Assembly: GCA_943914465.1 (NCBI GenBank)
Contig: CALUCD010000006.1
Coordinates: 124,001-188,000, forward strand
Length of the DNA: 64,000 nt
Direction: 5' to 3'
Origin: an uncultured Corynebacterium sp.
Lineage (GTDB): Bacteria; Actinomycetota; Actinomycetes; Mycobacteriales; Mycobacteriaceae
Shown in pieces: positions 62,609-64,000 of the stretch; the stretch's first letter is position 1; each line of letters begins with the position of its first letter. The position numbers were made by a program, and so were the translations under genes. The notes under the pieces were generated by a model. That model saw nothing but the letters and a program-made list of their open reading frames with translations, did no database searches and had not been told where the DNA came from.

Positions 62609-64000
62609 TTAATCAAGCGGCTCCGACGTAGCCGATTTCTTGCGGGTGGTTTTGTCGAACGTGCTAGCGATCTTTTTGCCGCCAGCTCGACGCAGTTTGC
62701 TGCTACGTTCCCGCAGCTTCTTCCAGCTCGTTGCGCCTGGGCTAGGTTGCGCAGGCGCAACGACGTCATTCAACACCGGGGCGGTTGACCAGTCGCGATC
62801 ACCGCGCCATTGTTTGCGCTCGTACACCGACTCTTCCTGCTCGATCTGGGCAATAGCAAGGCCTTCGGGGGTGAGGAAGTCGAGTTCATCTGCGCTTCGT
62901 TCCCCGGAATGAATTCTCAGCATGTCGAGCAGGTAGCGGTAGGCCACCGCGACCATTGCCGCAACCGGGACAGCGAGGAACGCGCCGACGAGACCGAACA
63001 GGCCGCCGCCGATTGTCACCGAGATGAGCACGATCACAGGGTGCAGATTCATCGCGCGTGATTGCAGCATGGGGGAGAGGATGTTGCCTTCCAACTGCTG
63101 CACCACAATGACGATGGCAAGGACGATCAGCGCTTCGGTAAACCCGAGTGAGACTAGCGCAACTAACACTGCGAGTGCGCCGGCGACGACAGCGCCGACG
63201 ATTGGGATAAACCCGGCGATAAACGTGATGACCGACAGGGTGAAGGCCATCGGAACGCCAACGATCCAAATTCCGACGCCGATAAAGGTGGCGTCGATAA
63301 GCGAAACAATTGCTTGCGCCCGAATGAAGCCGCTGAGCGTATTCCAAGCGCGCGTGAGCAGCTCGGTAGCGTGGAGGCCGCTGCGCCCACCTGAGGCGGA
63401 GCGTAACCACGGCAAGAACCGGTGACCGTCTTTGAGGAAGAAAAACGTGAGAACCAAGATGACCACAAGCGTGACGACGAGCCCGGCTGCAGTGCCGATG
63501 CCAGAAAATACGCCGCCTGCGATGGCACCCGCCTGATTTTGCACCCACTGGGCAATTTCGTTCACAGCGTCGTTGAGGTCTTCCGGATCGAGGTTGAGCG
63601 GGGGACCTTGCAACCACAATTGGAGACGTTGAATGCCTTCCAGAGCTTGCAGGTAGAGAAGGCGCGAATGCGCGATGACGTCGGGCGCAATCAGCATGAA
63701 AATAGCGGCCAGTAGTCCGATGAAGCCCAGGAGCGTTACCGCAGCAGCAAGTCCTGATGGGACCTTGCGGCGGCGCATCGCCGTGGCAATCGGTGCGAGG
63801 ACCGTGCAGATGATCAGTGCCAGCACCATCGGTAAAACCCCAGCCCAAAACGCACCGATGATCTTCACCAACGCGAACACGAACACGGCGAACACGAGCA
63901 TACGCAGCGCGAACATGGCGGTGGCTTTCATCCACTCGTTCAGCACGACCCCGCGATCGACCCGATCCGGTGCCGCATCTGCGCTTGCTTGCTGATCCGG
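62609..64000 (-). CDS. AI-2E family transporter, 5' end outside window
   Basis: The frame has no stop up to base 64000, so the start is outside; 463 residues are visible. It has about eight hydrophobic segments and the family's FFLKDGHRFLPWL and VPMAFTLSVITFIAGFIPIVGA signatures, each in part. A GTG at 63946 exists, but the residues before it (DRVDRGV) look like the conserved N-terminal tail. Family members export autoinducer-2 or act as Na+/H+ antiporters; role here unknown. A basic C-terminal tail of about 100 residues follows. Confidence 0.88.
   Translation of the reverse strand, partial: PDQQASADAAPDRVDRGVVLNEWMKATAMFALRMLVFAVFVFALVKIIGAFWAGVLPMVLALIICTVLAPIATAMRRRKVPSGLAAAVTLLGFIGLLAAIFMLIAPDVIAHSRLLYLQALEGIQRLQLWLQGPPLNLDPEDLNDAVNEIAQWVQNQAGAIAGGVFSGIGTAAGLVVTLVVILVLTFFFLKDGHRFLPWLRSASGGRSGLHATELLTRAWNTLSGFIRAQAIVSLIDATFIGVGIWIVGVPMAFTLSVITFIAGFIPIVGAVVAGALAVLVALVSLGFTEALIVLAIVIVVQQLEGNILSPMLQSRAMNLHPVIVLISVTIGGGLFGLVGAFLAVPVAAMVAVAYRYLLDMLRIHSGERSADELDFLTPEGLAIAQIEQEESVYERKQWRGDRDWSTAPVLNDVVAPAQPSPGATSWKKLRERSSKLRRAGGKKIASTFDKTTRKKSATSEPLD

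Noticed and set aside
1..64000. CRISPR arrays, insertion sequences or prophage genes
   Set aside because: I found no regularly spaced repeats, transposase, integrase or phage proteins.

Overview
The window reads as chromosomal DNA of a Corynebacterium or a very close mycolate-containing actinobacterium. The evidence is a mycolyltransferase of the antigen 85/Cmt type, mycothiol S-conjugate amidase (mca), actinobacterial families (DUF4307, DUF4245, DUF6542), a short-type Z-prenyl diphosphate synthase, and gene neighbourhoods such as greA-DUF4307-mca and fumC-glpX-DUF4245-xseB-xseA-ispH that recur in Corynebacterium and Mycobacterium. Coding density is very high, overlaps of 1 to 14 bases are common, and I see no insertion sequence, prophage, CRISPR array or plasmid gene. 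The species cannot be fixed by eye.

Bases 1 to 20000 hold an accessory aromatic-catabolism region. The phenylacetyl-CoA pathway is essentially complete: a nine-gene minus-strand operon paaA-B-C-D-E-G-J-F-H (15672 to 7997), paaZ (7528 to 5471), paaI, paaK (phenylacetate-CoA ligase), a TetR repressor (paaR-like) and an MHS-type permease. Beside it lie an amidase, an aldehyde dehydrogenase and a thiamine-diphosphate 2-oxoacid decarboxylase, the last directly downstream of paaZ. An aromatic aminotransferase (pat) lies past the permease. Together these could carry phenylalanine through phenylpyruvate and phenylacetaldehyde to phenylacetate and on to acetyl-CoA and succinyl-CoA. Strong 22-bp TetR-type palindromes lie upstream of paaA and paaK, with weaker relatives upstream of paaZ and between the amidase and aldehyde dehydrogenase. 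GlxR/CRP-like boxes sit just upstream of the two strong operators.

Bases 20000 to 31200 are mostly housekeeping: prs, glmU, an MFS exporter, tRNA-Gln(UUG), a TetR regulator overlapping mfd, a secreted phytase-like esterase, and tRNA-Leu(UAA) with a short variable arm. Bases 31200 to 33420 carry a compact conservon-like module: a Ras-like GTPase with a degenerate G4 motif, a roadblock/LC7 protein translationally coupled to it, a divergent second roadblock-like protein, and an unknown acidic protein.

Bases 33600 to 40760 are one tightly packed minus-strand operon joining an osmoprotectant ABC transporter (ATPase, two permeases, binding lipoprotein) to a photolyase (phr) and carotenoid genes crtB and crtI. 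Upstream lies a SUFU-like protein gene.

Bases 41900 to 64000 are conserved core genome: a Bax inhibitor-1 family membrane protein, greA, mca, a Z-prenyl diphosphate synthase, coaA, glyA, two lipoproteins, a GNAT acetyltransferase, a DHA2 exporter, fumC, glpX, a mycolyltransferase, xseA/xseB, ispH, rmuC and an AI-2E family permease cut by the window end. The first gene (FMN-dependent 2-hydroxyacid dehydrogenase) is also cut by the window edge.
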